Shown piece by piece: positions 1 to 6,974 of a DNA stretch of 33,017 nt. The DNA is from Intrasporangium_A sp039812505. GTDB lineage: Bacteria > Actinomycetota > Actinomycetes > Actinomycetales > Dermatophilaceae. Each line of letters starts with the position of its first letter. The stretch's first letter is position 1. Made by a program: the position numbers and the translations under genes. The stretch covers positions 1 through 33,017 of the forward strand of contig NZ_JBDIAQ010000026.1 of the NCBI RefSeq assembly GCF_039812505.1, written 5' to 3'. A model generated the notes under the pieces. That model was not told where the DNA came from and did no database searches. It saw only the letters and a program-made list of their open reading frames with translations.

Positions 1-36
1 GGTCCTGGCGCGCCGCGTTCCCGTCGGCCCTCACCC

Positions 37-134
37 GATCGACAGTGCAGCAATCCTGATCGACAGTGCAGCTTTCCCCATCGAGAGTGCAGCAATCCTG
101 ATCGACAGTGCACGAATCCGTATCGACAGTGCAG
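37..134. repeat. Array of five 21-bp-period repeats
   Basis: Five copies of a 14-bp core, consensus GATCGACAGTGCAG, begin at 37, 58, 79, 100 and 121, exactly 21 bp apart. The 7-bp spacers are also related (CAATCCT twice, CTTTCCC, GAATCCG). The third copy reads CATCGAGAGTGCAG, the fourth ends in C and the fifth begins with T. The array ends at the stop codon of the hydrolase gene at 135. The same unit recurs at 6831-6914. The function is unknown; a period of two helical turns would suit repeated protein binding on one DNA face, but that is inference. Confidence 0.9.
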
Positions 135-992
135 TCATGAAGGCTCGAGCTGTGCCCACACGCACGCGACCGCGTCGGCGAGGTCCGCGAGCGGATAGGG
201 CAGCCGGTGGTCCGGCTCGCGCGCGGCGTCGGCGAGCGGCATACCGGCGAGGCGGCGCTCGCGCAGCACCGCGGCGACCGTCGCCAGCTCGCCCTGTTGG
301 CGGCACACGAACTGCTCGTCCACGGGCCGGCCGTGGCCGGGCACGACCACCGTGTCCGGGCCGACCCAGTTCAGCTGCGAGCCGAGCGTGTCGGGCCACT
401 CGAGCGGCCAGCAGTCCGGCCCCAGCGACGGGTGGGCCGACTGCTCGACGAGGTCGCCCAGGAACACCACGTCCGCGTCCGGCACCTGCACCGCGATGTC
501 GCCGTCGGTGTGCCCCCGCCCGGTGTGCAGCAGGGTCACCACGCGGTCCCCGAGGTCGATCGTCGCGCTCGAGCCGAACGTGCAGTCCGGCGGTCGCAGC
601 CGGGTCTGCGCCACCTCGTCGAGGTCCGCGACGGTGTAGCCGTACTCGGGGCAGTCGCTGCAGTCCGCGGCGATGGCCGCGCGGATGCGCCGTGCCTCGC
701 CGTCGAGCGTGGCCGCGACGCGGTCGTGCGCGTGGATCGTCGCGCCGGCGAAGGCGATGTTGCCGAAGGTGTGGTCGAAGTGCACGTGGGTGTTGACCAC
801 GTGCCGGACCCGCACGCCCGGGAACTGCGCGCGCACCGCCGCGACGACCGCGCCGCCCTGCACCCCGCTGGCCCGCGTGTCGACGAGCACGGCGCCGTCG
901 CGGCCCGGCACCAGCCCGACCCCGACGTCCCACTGGGGGAAGCGGGCGTGCCAGACCCGGTCGGCGACCTCGACGAACCGCCCGGCGTCCAC
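135..992 (-). CDS. Metallo-beta-lactamase-fold hydrolase
   Basis: The product of 285 residues is a metallo-beta-lactamase superfamily hydrolase. The zinc-binding motif HVHFDH is at about residues 69-74. Further metal ligands are the His in GRGHTDGD (about 161), the Asp in FLGDL (about 180) and the His in VPGHGRP (about 220). This layout is complete and fits a soluble hydrolase of the glyoxalase II or cyclase-like branch; the substrate cannot be read from sequence. I prefer the GTG at 992 because a TACGGT hexamer (1005-1000 on this strand) lies exactly 7 nt before it, as in leaderless actinobacterial genes. A GTG at 1001 would add three residues but overlaps that hexamer. The gene is divergent from the HIT gene, with 35 bp between starts. 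Its stop codon abuts a 21-bp-period repeat array. Confidence 0.88.
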   Translation of the reverse strand: MDAGRFVEVADRVWHARFPQWDVGVGLVPGRDGAVLVDTRASGVQGGAVVAAVRAQFPGVRVRHVVNTHVHFDHTFGNIAFAGATIHAHDRVAATLDGEARRIRAAIAADCSDCPEYGYTVADLDEVAQTRLRPPDCTFGSSATIDLGDRVVTLLHTGRGHTDGDIAVQVPDADVVFLGDLVEQSAHPSLGPDCWPLEWPDTLGSQLNWVGPDTVVVPGHGRPVDEQFVCRQQGELATVAAVLRERRLAGMPLADAAREPDHRLPYPLADLADAVACVWAQLEPS

Positions 993-999
993 GGGTCCC

Positions 1000-1020
1000 A
1001 CCGTAGTGGCGTGGCAGGGT
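1000..1020. promoter_or_regulatory. Back-to-back -10 elements for divergent leaderless genes
   Basis: On the minus strand TACGGT (1005-1000) is followed by 7 nt and then GTG at 992. On the plus strand CAGGGT (1015-1020) is followed by 7 nt and then GTG at 1028. Both have the geometry of a -10 hexamer feeding a leaderless start. No clear -35 elements are visible, and neither start has a good Shine-Dalgarno sequence. Confidence 0.5.
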
Positions 1021-1027
1021 GGCGGGT

Positions 1028-1438
1028 GTGAACTGCGCCTTCTGCTCCATCGTCGCGGGCGAGACGAGTGCCGAGGTGGTGCTCGACGAGCCGGACTACC
1101 TCGCCTTCCTCGACAAGCGCCCGGTCTTCAAGGGCCACACCCTGGTGGTGCCGCGCCGGCACGTGCAGACCCTGCTCGACCTGCCCGCGGACCTGCACGC
1201 CGGGCTGGTGACCGTCAGCCAGCGCGTCGTGCGGGCCGTCATGGGCGGGCTCGGCGCGCAGGGGGCCTTCACCGCGATCAACACGGTCGTGAGCCAGTCG
1301 GTGCCGCACCTGCACGTCCACGTCGTGCCGCGCACCAAGGGCGACGGGCTGCGCGGGTTCTTCTGGCCGCGCACCACCTACGCGGACGCAGCCGAGGCGG
1401 CGTCGTATGCCGCTCGCCTGCGTGCCGCGCTGGCGTGA
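1028..1438 (+). CDS. HIT family protein (nucleotide hydrolase or transferase)
   Basis: The product of 136 residues is a histidine-triad protein, a family that hydrolyses or transfers nucleotidyl groups such as AMP-lysine, AMP-NH2 or dinucleoside polyphosphates. The triad HLHVHVVPR is at about residues 94-102. The N-terminal CAFCSIV segment and the FKGHTLVVP strand are typical of the HINT/HIT fold, and the length matches the family. I chose GTG at 1028 because the hexamer CAGGGT sits exactly 7 nt upstream, suggesting a leaderless transcript; GTG at 1019 would add three residues. The gene is divergent from the metallo-hydrolase gene. The physiological substrate is unknown. Confidence 0.9.
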   Translation: MNCAFCSIVAGETSAEVVLDEPDYLAFLDKRPVFKGHTLVVPRRHVQTLLDLPADLHAGLVTVSQRVVRAVMGGLGAQGAFTAINTVVSQSVPHLHVHVVPRTKGDGLRGFFWPRTTYADAAEAASYAARLRAALA

Positions 1439-1615
1439 CCACCCACCGGCCGGCTCACCCTCGAACGGACCGTTCGGGGCCGGGCCGGTCGGTGTCGCAG
1501 TCGGTTCGGTCGGCACGGGTCCGTTCGGGTCGGTATCGACCCGGTCGATGCCTCGGTGGTCTCAGGAGGCGTCGAGAGGGTGCGCGGCCGACCGTCCCTC
1601 GATCGGTGCAGTGAG

Positions 1616-1801
1616 TCAGGCGGACTTGGTTCCCGGTCGGCCGTAGAGTTTGCGGACGGCCTCGCCGGAGGTTCCGAGCATGCCGCCGATGGCGGACCAT
1701 GACACGCCGGCGTCGCGGGCTGCGGGACGGCCTTGCGTCGTTGTCGAGTCACCGCCATCGGCGTGGCCGGCCGGGGGGGCACGCTCCAGTCGACAAGAGG
1801 T
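1616..1801 (-). pseudogene. Decayed helix-turn-helix protein remnant
   Basis: On the minus strand an open frame of about 61 codons ends at a TGA at 1616-1618. Its last 35 residues include AGVSWSAIGGMLGTSGEAVR followed by KLYGRPG, the pattern of small actinobacterial helix-turn-helix proteins that usually read like AGVSWAEIGRALGVSRQAV. Upstream the frame becomes low-complexity (proline, glycine and threonine rich), crosses a run of seven C/G bases near 1773-1780, and has no start codon with a ribosome-binding site. I therefore read it as the 3' end of a broken gene. A short intact gene with an unusual start is less likely. Confidence 0.4.
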
Positions 1802-1856
1802 GCACCGACCATGCCTGACGCACCGCCTCTGGCCGCGCCGGCCGAGTCAGCCACAC

Positions 1857-1920
1857 CGGGAGGGGGCGCCTCCCGGGCACCGACCGAGCGGCATACGACG
1901 CCCGAATGCCGCTCGGTCGG
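1857..1920. repeat. Two hairpins, including a perfect 15-bp inverted repeat
   Basis: The arms at 1880-1894 (CCGACCGAGCGGCAT) and 1906-1920 are perfect reverse complements around an 11-nt loop. A smaller hairpin with 7-bp arms (CGGGAGG at 1857-1863 and CCTCCCG at 1869-1875) lies just before. No T-run follows on either strand. They may be terminators or mobile-element debris; the surrounding 800-bp gap has no intact gene. Confidence 0.6.
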
Positions 1921-1950
1921 CTCGACAGCGCAGCCGGCTCGACAGCGCAG
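1920..1950. repeat. Two degenerate copies of the GATCGACAGTGCAG-type core
   Basis: GCTCGACAGCGCAG occurs at 1920-1933 and again at 1937-1950, 17 bp apart. The sequence differs from the core of the arrays at 37-134 and 6831-6914 by two bases, and the 21-bp period is lost. It may be an eroded relative or chance similarity. Confidence 0.35.
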
Positions 1951-2060
1951 CTGCCCCGGGCAACCTTCGGCCGAACCGGCCGCTGGTGAGCGAACTGGAC
2001 GGTGCACCGACCCGTTCACCCGCGAAGAGAGCGTTCGGGGAGTGGGGGAGTCCCCGACCG

Positions 2061-2087
2061 TTTGCACTCTCGGGGTGAGAGTGCCAA
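2061..2087 (+). promoter_or_regulatory. CIRCE operator 1 (HrcA-binding site)
   Basis: TTTGCACTC at 2061-2069, a 9-nt spacer, and GAGTGCCAA at 2079-2087 match the CIRCE element (TTAGCACTC-N9-GAGTGCTAA) with the exact spacing. HrcA binds this element to repress groE genes until heat shock. It lies about 160 bp before groEL. Confidence 0.92.
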
Positions 2088-2096
2088 TAATGGCGC

Positions 2097-2123
2097 TTGG
2101 CACTCTCGTCATGGGAGTGACAG
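2097..2123 (+). promoter_or_regulatory. CIRCE operator 2 (HrcA-binding site)
   Basis: TTGGCACTC at 2097-2105, a 9-nt spacer, and GAGTGACAG at 2115-2123 form a second CIRCE, 10 bp after the first. The core CACTC/GAGTG is intact while the outer right-hand bases are less conserved. Two operators imply tight HrcA control of the downstream groEL. Confidence 0.85.
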
Positions 2124-2243
2124 AACCGGGCCGTGTGCCGAGGGGTCGGCGCTCGTAGCGACGTGAGCTGCGAGGGTCTGCTCCGGCCGTCGCGGGCGAC
2201 ACGCGGACCACCCACCTATCGATTCGCGTGGAGGAACCACCGA

Positions 2244-3875
<1,632 letters not shown>

Positions 3876-3886
3876 GCCAGCCGCCG

Positions 3887-3925
3887 TGAGGGGTGGGGCC
3901 GAGCTTGCGCCGAGCTTGCCCCTCA
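3887..3925 (+). terminator. Possible groEL terminator hairpin
   Basis: TGAGGGG (3887-3893) pairs with CCCCTCA (3919-3925), 12 nt after the groEL stop. The loop holds an 11-bp direct repeat (CCGAGCTTGCG then CCGAGCTTGCC). There is no T-run, so it may act with the larger inverted repeat that follows. Confidence 0.35.
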
Positions 3926-3934
3926 TGAGATGAC

Positions 3935-4000
3935 AACACACCGAGAACCGGCCAACATCGACGGTTGCAACCATAGATGTTGGCCGGTTCTCGGTGTGTT
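3935..4000. terminator. Perfect 25-bp inverted repeat, probable bidirectional terminator
   Basis: The arms at 3935-3959 (beginning AACACACCGAGAACCGGCC) and 3976-4000 are perfect reverse complements. The 16-nt loop contains the palindrome GGTTGCAACC, so the hairpin can nearly zip to its tip. The element lies between convergent groEL and the WXG100 gene, where a terminator for both strands is expected. The right arm is partly repeated directly afterwards (TTGGCCG and GGTGTGT motifs to about 4025). It could instead be a small mobile repeat. Confidence 0.6.
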
Positions 4001-4181
4001 TGGCCGCTTCCGGTGTGTTGGCCGATCGCCGCGGTCCGGGCCCGCGGACAACGGACCCGCCGGGCAGGCCGAGGGACGGCTCACGGGGAGGGGTATGAGC
4101 CGCCCCTCGGGGTTCCCGGCCGGCCTGGGGGCTCGGGCGACCGGGGGTCTGCGGCTGACCAGGTCCAGAGGTTGACCAGGG

Positions 4182-4472
4182 TCAGCGGGCGAACAGGGCC
4201 CGGGTGGCGTCCTCGTGCTGCAGGTAGGCGGCCGAGGCCTTCGAGGTGAGGTTGCCGATGTCGCCGAGCGTCTCGTTGACCCGGGCCTGCAGGCCCTGGT
4301 AGTCGTGCATGACGCGGGCGAACTCGGCCCGGGCCGGACCCTCCCACGCCCCGTCGAGGGCGCCGAGCCGGCCGCGCAGCTCGCTCACGGAGGACTGGAT
4401 CGTGTCGGCGAGGCGGCGGATGTCGGCGGCCGCCGCGGCGATGCGTTCGGTGTCGATGACGGATCGGGACAT
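4182..4472 (-). CDS. WXG100 (ESAT-6-like) family protein
   Basis: This small alpha-helical protein of 96 residues fits the WXG100 family, whose members form helical-hairpin dimers and are exported by type VII (ESX) secretion. A WEG turn (AWEGPARAEF) sits mid-protein between two predicted helices, as the family requires. The C-terminal YLQHE fits the YxxxD/E export signal. A good ribosome-binding site (AGGAG, 9 nt spacing) precedes the ATG at 4472. The gene stands alone: no EccC or other secretion gene and no second WXG100 gene lies nearby, so any secretion machinery must be encoded elsewhere. Its function, structural partner or secreted factor, cannot be inferred. Confidence 0.88.
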   Translation of the reverse strand: MSRSVIDTERIAAAAADIRRLADTIQSSVSELRGRLGALDGAWEGPARAEFARVMHDYQGLQARVNETLGDIGNLTSKASAAYLQHEDATRALFAR

Positions 4473-4516
4473 GCTGGTTGACTCCTGACGTTCGGCCCGG
4501 CGAACCGCCTGGCTTG

Positions 4517-4544
4517 TGGTTCAACCATATTTGCGTTCGGTTGA
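4517..4544. promoter_or_regulatory. Palindromic site between WXG100 and DUF4031-Nudix genes
   Basis: The 124-bp gap between the divergent genes contains the palindrome TGGTTCAACCA (4517-4527). It also has an inverted repeat TCAACC (4521-4526) / GGTTGA (4539-4544) spaced by 12 bp. This could be an operator; no regulator gene is adjacent. Confidence 0.25.
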
Positions 4545-4583
4545 GGCGTGTTGCCGTTATCCACAGGGGCTTCGGTCGAGCAC

Positions 4584-4589
4584 TAGCAT
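4584..4589 (+). promoter_or_regulatory. -10 element for a leaderless start at 4597
   Basis: TAGCAT (4584-4589) is followed by exactly 7 nt and then ATG at 4597, where the conserved DUF4031 domain begins. No Shine-Dalgarno sequence precedes this ATG. Confidence 0.45.
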
Positions 4590-4596
4590 GAGTTGC

Positions 4597-5370
4597 ATGA
4601 CCGTGTGGATCGACCAGCCGAGCTGGCCCGCCCACGGTCGCCACTTCGCCCATCTGATCAGCGACTCGTCCTACGAGGAGCTGCACGAGCTGGCCCGCCG
4701 CGCGGAGCTGCCCGTCCGCGCCTTCGACGGCGACCACTACGACGTGCCCGACGCACGGTGGCACGAGGTGGTCGCCGCGGGCGCCCGCCCCACCGACGGG
4801 CTCGACCTGGCCCGCCGGCTGAACGCCTCCGGTCTGCGGCTGCGCAAGCGCAGGGGCGACCGTGGCGTCGCCCGCCGCCTCGGCGTCCCGATCCCGGGCG
4901 GCCCGGGCCATGTCGACCTGGTCCTGTCCGACCAGCCGGTCGACCCGGCCCGCGTCATGGGCGCGATGCTGTTCGTCCGCGACGCGGTCGGGTCCTTCGC
5001 CGCGGTCTACAGCATCCGGCGCGGGCAGTGGGGCTCACCCGGCGGGGGGCGCGAGCCGGGCGAGGACCCGCTCGTGACCGCGGTCCGCGAGACGCAGGAG
5101 GAGACCGGCCTGGTGGTCGCGTCCGACACCGTCGTGGCGTGCGGCTACGAGCGGTTCACCCCGCTGCACCCGGGTGGCCCGATCAGCACGCGCGCGCCGT
5201 ACCTGCAGGCCTACCGCACCCGCCTGCGCGCGACCGCACCCGCGCTCTCGGACGGGGACAGCGGCATACGTGAGACACGGTGGATGAGCCCGGGGGAGTA
5301 CGCCGCCCACTGCCGACCGCTCTTCTGGTGGCCCCTCGCGGTGGCCGTGTTCCCGGAACTCGCGGGGTGA
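4597..5370 (+). CDS. DUF4031 and Nudix hydrolase fusion protein
   Basis: The protein of 257 residues has two parts. Residues 1 to about 90 (MTVWIDQPSWPAHGR, then HLISD and FDGDHYDV) match DUF4031, a small domain of unknown role. Residues about 110-250 are a Nudix hydrolase domain that cleaves nucleoside diphosphates linked to another moiety. The Nudix box is complete: GGREPGE, seven residues, then RETQEETGL, satisfying Gx5Ex7REUxEExGU. The start at 4597 is chosen because the DUF4031 homology begins there and a TAGCAT hexamer lies 7 nt upstream; ATG at 4588 is the alternative. DUF4031-Nudix fusions are, as I recall, common in actinobacteria. The substrate is unknown. Confidence 0.88.
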   Translation: MTVWIDQPSWPAHGRHFAHLISDSSYEELHELARRAELPVRAFDGDHYDVPDARWHEVVAAGARPTDGLDLARRLNASGLRLRKRRGDRGVARRLGVPIPGGPGHVDLVLSDQPVDPARVMGAMLFVRDAVGSFAAVYSIRRGQWGSPGGGREPGEDPLVTAVRETQEETGLVVASDTVVACGYERFTPLHPGGPISTRAPYLQAYRTRLRATAPALSDGDSGIRETRWMSPGEYAAHCRPLFWWPLAVAVFPELAG

Positions 5371-5422
5371 GGCCCGCGGTGTCAGACCACACGTAGTCCA
5401 ACACAGGTGAGGTGAGCCAGTC

Positions 5423-6832
5423 ATGGGAGTCCCGAGCCCCGGGTATGCCATCACGGTCCGGGTCGAGGCGCCGTCCTCGGCCAACTCGACGGGCGGCCTG
5501 CTCGAGGCCGTCCGCCGCGCGCAGGGGTCGCTGACCGCCCTGGACATCGTCGAGTCGACCCACAACCGGCTGGTCGTCGACGTCACCTGCGACGCCTCCG
5601 ACGCCGCGCACGCGACCCGGATCACCGACGCCCTCGCCGCGGTGCCGGGGGTGATCGTGCGCAAGGCCAGCGACCGGACCTTCCTGATGCACCTGGGCGG
5701 CAAGCTCGAGGTCAACCCGACCGTCCCGCTCAAGCACCGCGACGACCTGTCCCGGGCCTACACCCCCGGCGTGGCCCGGGTCTGCATGGCCATCCACGAC
5801 AACCCCGAGGACGCGCGACGGCTGACCATCAAGCGCAACACCGTCGCCGTGGTGACCGACGGGTCGGCGGTGCTCGGCCTGGGCAACATCGGTCCGGCCG
5901 CGGCGCTGCCGGTGATGGAGGGCAAGGCCGCGCTGTTCAAGCGGTTCGCCGGGGTCGATGCCTGGCCGGTCTGCCTCGACACGCAGGACACCGAGCTGAT
6001 CATCGCGATCGTCAAGGCGATCGCCCCGGTCTACGGCGGGGTCAACCTCGAGGACATCGCCGCACCGCGGTGCTTCGAGATCGAGCGCCGGCTGCGCCAC
6101 GAGCTGGACATCCCGGTCTTCCACGACGACCAGCACGGCACCGCCATCGTGGTGCTCGCCGCGCTGCGCAACGCGTTGCGGGTGGTCGACAAGCGGATGG
6201 AGGACCTGCGCATCGTGGTCAGCGGAGTCGGCGCCGCCGGGCACGCGATCATCACGCTGCTGCTGGCGATGGGAGCCGGCGAGATCGTCGCGTGCGGGAG
6301 CCGGGGGGCGGTCCACCGCAGCGAGAAATACGCCGACCCGGACCGGCAGTGGGTCGCCGACCACACCAACTCCGGTGACGAGTCGGGCAGCCTGCGCGAG
6401 GTGCTCAAGGGCGCCGACGTGTTCATCGGGGTGTCCGCGCCCAACCTGCTGACCGGCGACGACATCGCCACGATGCGCAAGGACGCGATCGTCTTCGCCC
6501 TGGCCAACCCCGACCCCGAGGTCGACCCGCTCGCCGCGGGTGAGCACGCCGCGGTGGTCGCGACCGGACGGTCCGACTACCCGAACCAGATCAACAACGT
6601 GCTGGCCTTCCCCGGCTTCTTCCGCGGGATGCTCGACTCCGGCTCGGCCCGGATCACCCAGGAGGTGATGATCGCGGCCGCCAAGGCGATCGCCGACTCG
6701 GTGACACCGGCCGAGCTGAACGCCAGCTACATCGTGCCGTCGGTCTTCGACCCGGTGGTGGCGCCCGCGGTCGCCGCCGCGGTCCGCGAGGCCGTCGGGT
6801 CGGGCGCCACCGCCCCGGGCCCCGCGTCCTGA
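5423..6832 (+). CDS. NAD(P)-dependent malic enzyme with N-terminal ACT domain
   Basis: The protein of 469 residues oxidatively decarboxylates malate to pyruvate, linking the TCA cycle with pyruvate metabolism. Residues about 8-90 form an ACT-like regulatory domain (ITVRVEAP at its start). The catalytic domain has SRAYTPGVARVC with the catalytic Tyr, GSAVLGLGNIGP, the Lys in VMEGKAALFKRFAGVDA, the metal-site segment NLEDIAAP and FHDDQHGTAIV. The dinucleotide-binding loop SGVGAAGHAI follows, then the late segment YPNQINNVLAFPG. The length fits the short bacterial type. AGGTGAGG lies about 9 nt before the ATG at 5423. Whether NAD or NADP is used cannot be decided here. The stop codon overlaps the first unit of the second repeat array. 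Confidence 0.95.
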   Translation: MGVPSPGYAITVRVEAPSSANSTGGLLEAVRRAQGSLTALDIVESTHNRLVVDVTCDASDAAHATRITDALAAVPGVIVRKASDRTFLMHLGGKLEVNPTVPLKHRDDLSRAYTPGVARVCMAIHDNPEDARRLTIKRNTVAVVTDGSAVLGLGNIGPAAALPVMEGKAALFKRFAGVDAWPVCLDTQDTELIIAIVKAIAPVYGGVNLEDIAAPRCFEIERRLRHELDIPVFHDDQHGTAIVVLAALRNALRVVDKRMEDLRIVVSGVGAAGHAIITLLLAMGAGEIVACGSRGAVHRSEKYADPDRQWVADHTNSGDESGSLREVLKGADVFIGVSAPNLLTGDDIATMRKDAIVFALANPDPEVDPLAAGEHAAVVATGRSDYPNQINNVLAFPGFFRGMLDSGSARITQEVMIAAAKAIADSVTPAELNASYIVPSVFDPVVAPAVAAAVREAVGSGATAPGPAS

Positions 6833-6914
6833 TCGACCGTGCAGTAGTTCTGATCGACAGTGCAGCAGTTCTGATCGACAGTGCAGCAGTCCGGATCGAC
6901 AGTGCAGCAGTCCT
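6831..6914. repeat. Second array of 21-bp-period repeats (four copies)
   Basis: The core GATCGACAGTGCAG begins at 6831, 6852, 6873 and 6894, exactly 21 bp apart; the first copy reads GATCGACCGTGCAG. The spacers are TAGTTCT, CAGTTCT, CAGTCCG and CAGTCCT. The unit is the one at 37-134, including the spacer consensus CARTYCT. The array starts inside the malic enzyme stop codon and ends about 60 bp before the ABC-kinase start. Its orientation relative to the adjacent stop codon is opposite to that at the first locus. Confidence 0.9.
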
Positions 6915-6962
6915 GAGGGCACCGGCGCGTGCCCGGCGGCCCAGCGGCCTACTGGCCGGGAC

Positions 6963-6968
6963 GATAAT
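6963..6968 (+). promoter_or_regulatory. -10 element for the ABC-kinase gene
   Basis: GATAAT (5 of 6 match to TATAAT) lies 6 nt before the ATG at 6975. The position predicts a leaderless or nearly leaderless mRNA. No clear -35 or Shine-Dalgarno sequence is seen. Confidence 0.5.
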
Positions 6969-6974
6969 GACGGT

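Noticed and set aside
37..134. Repeat array as a CRISPR
   Set aside because: The units are only 21 bp, the 7-bp spacers are themselves conserved, and no cas gene is nearby.
31..1050. Long minus-strand frame running through the repeats (7-residue peptide repeats ALSIRIA)
   Set aside because: It is out of frame with the metallo-hydrolase and has arginine-rich nonsense composition; the peptide repeat is only the 21-bp DNA repeat translated.
2133..2243. Upstream extension of groEL to 2133
   Set aside because: The extra 37 residues have no chaperonin similarity, and a ribosome-binding site plus the conserved MAKTIAF begin at 2244.
3887..4025. Inverted repeats after groEL as the ends of an insertion sequence
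   Set aside because: The arms are only 16 nt apart with no transposase between them, so they form a hairpin, not element ends.
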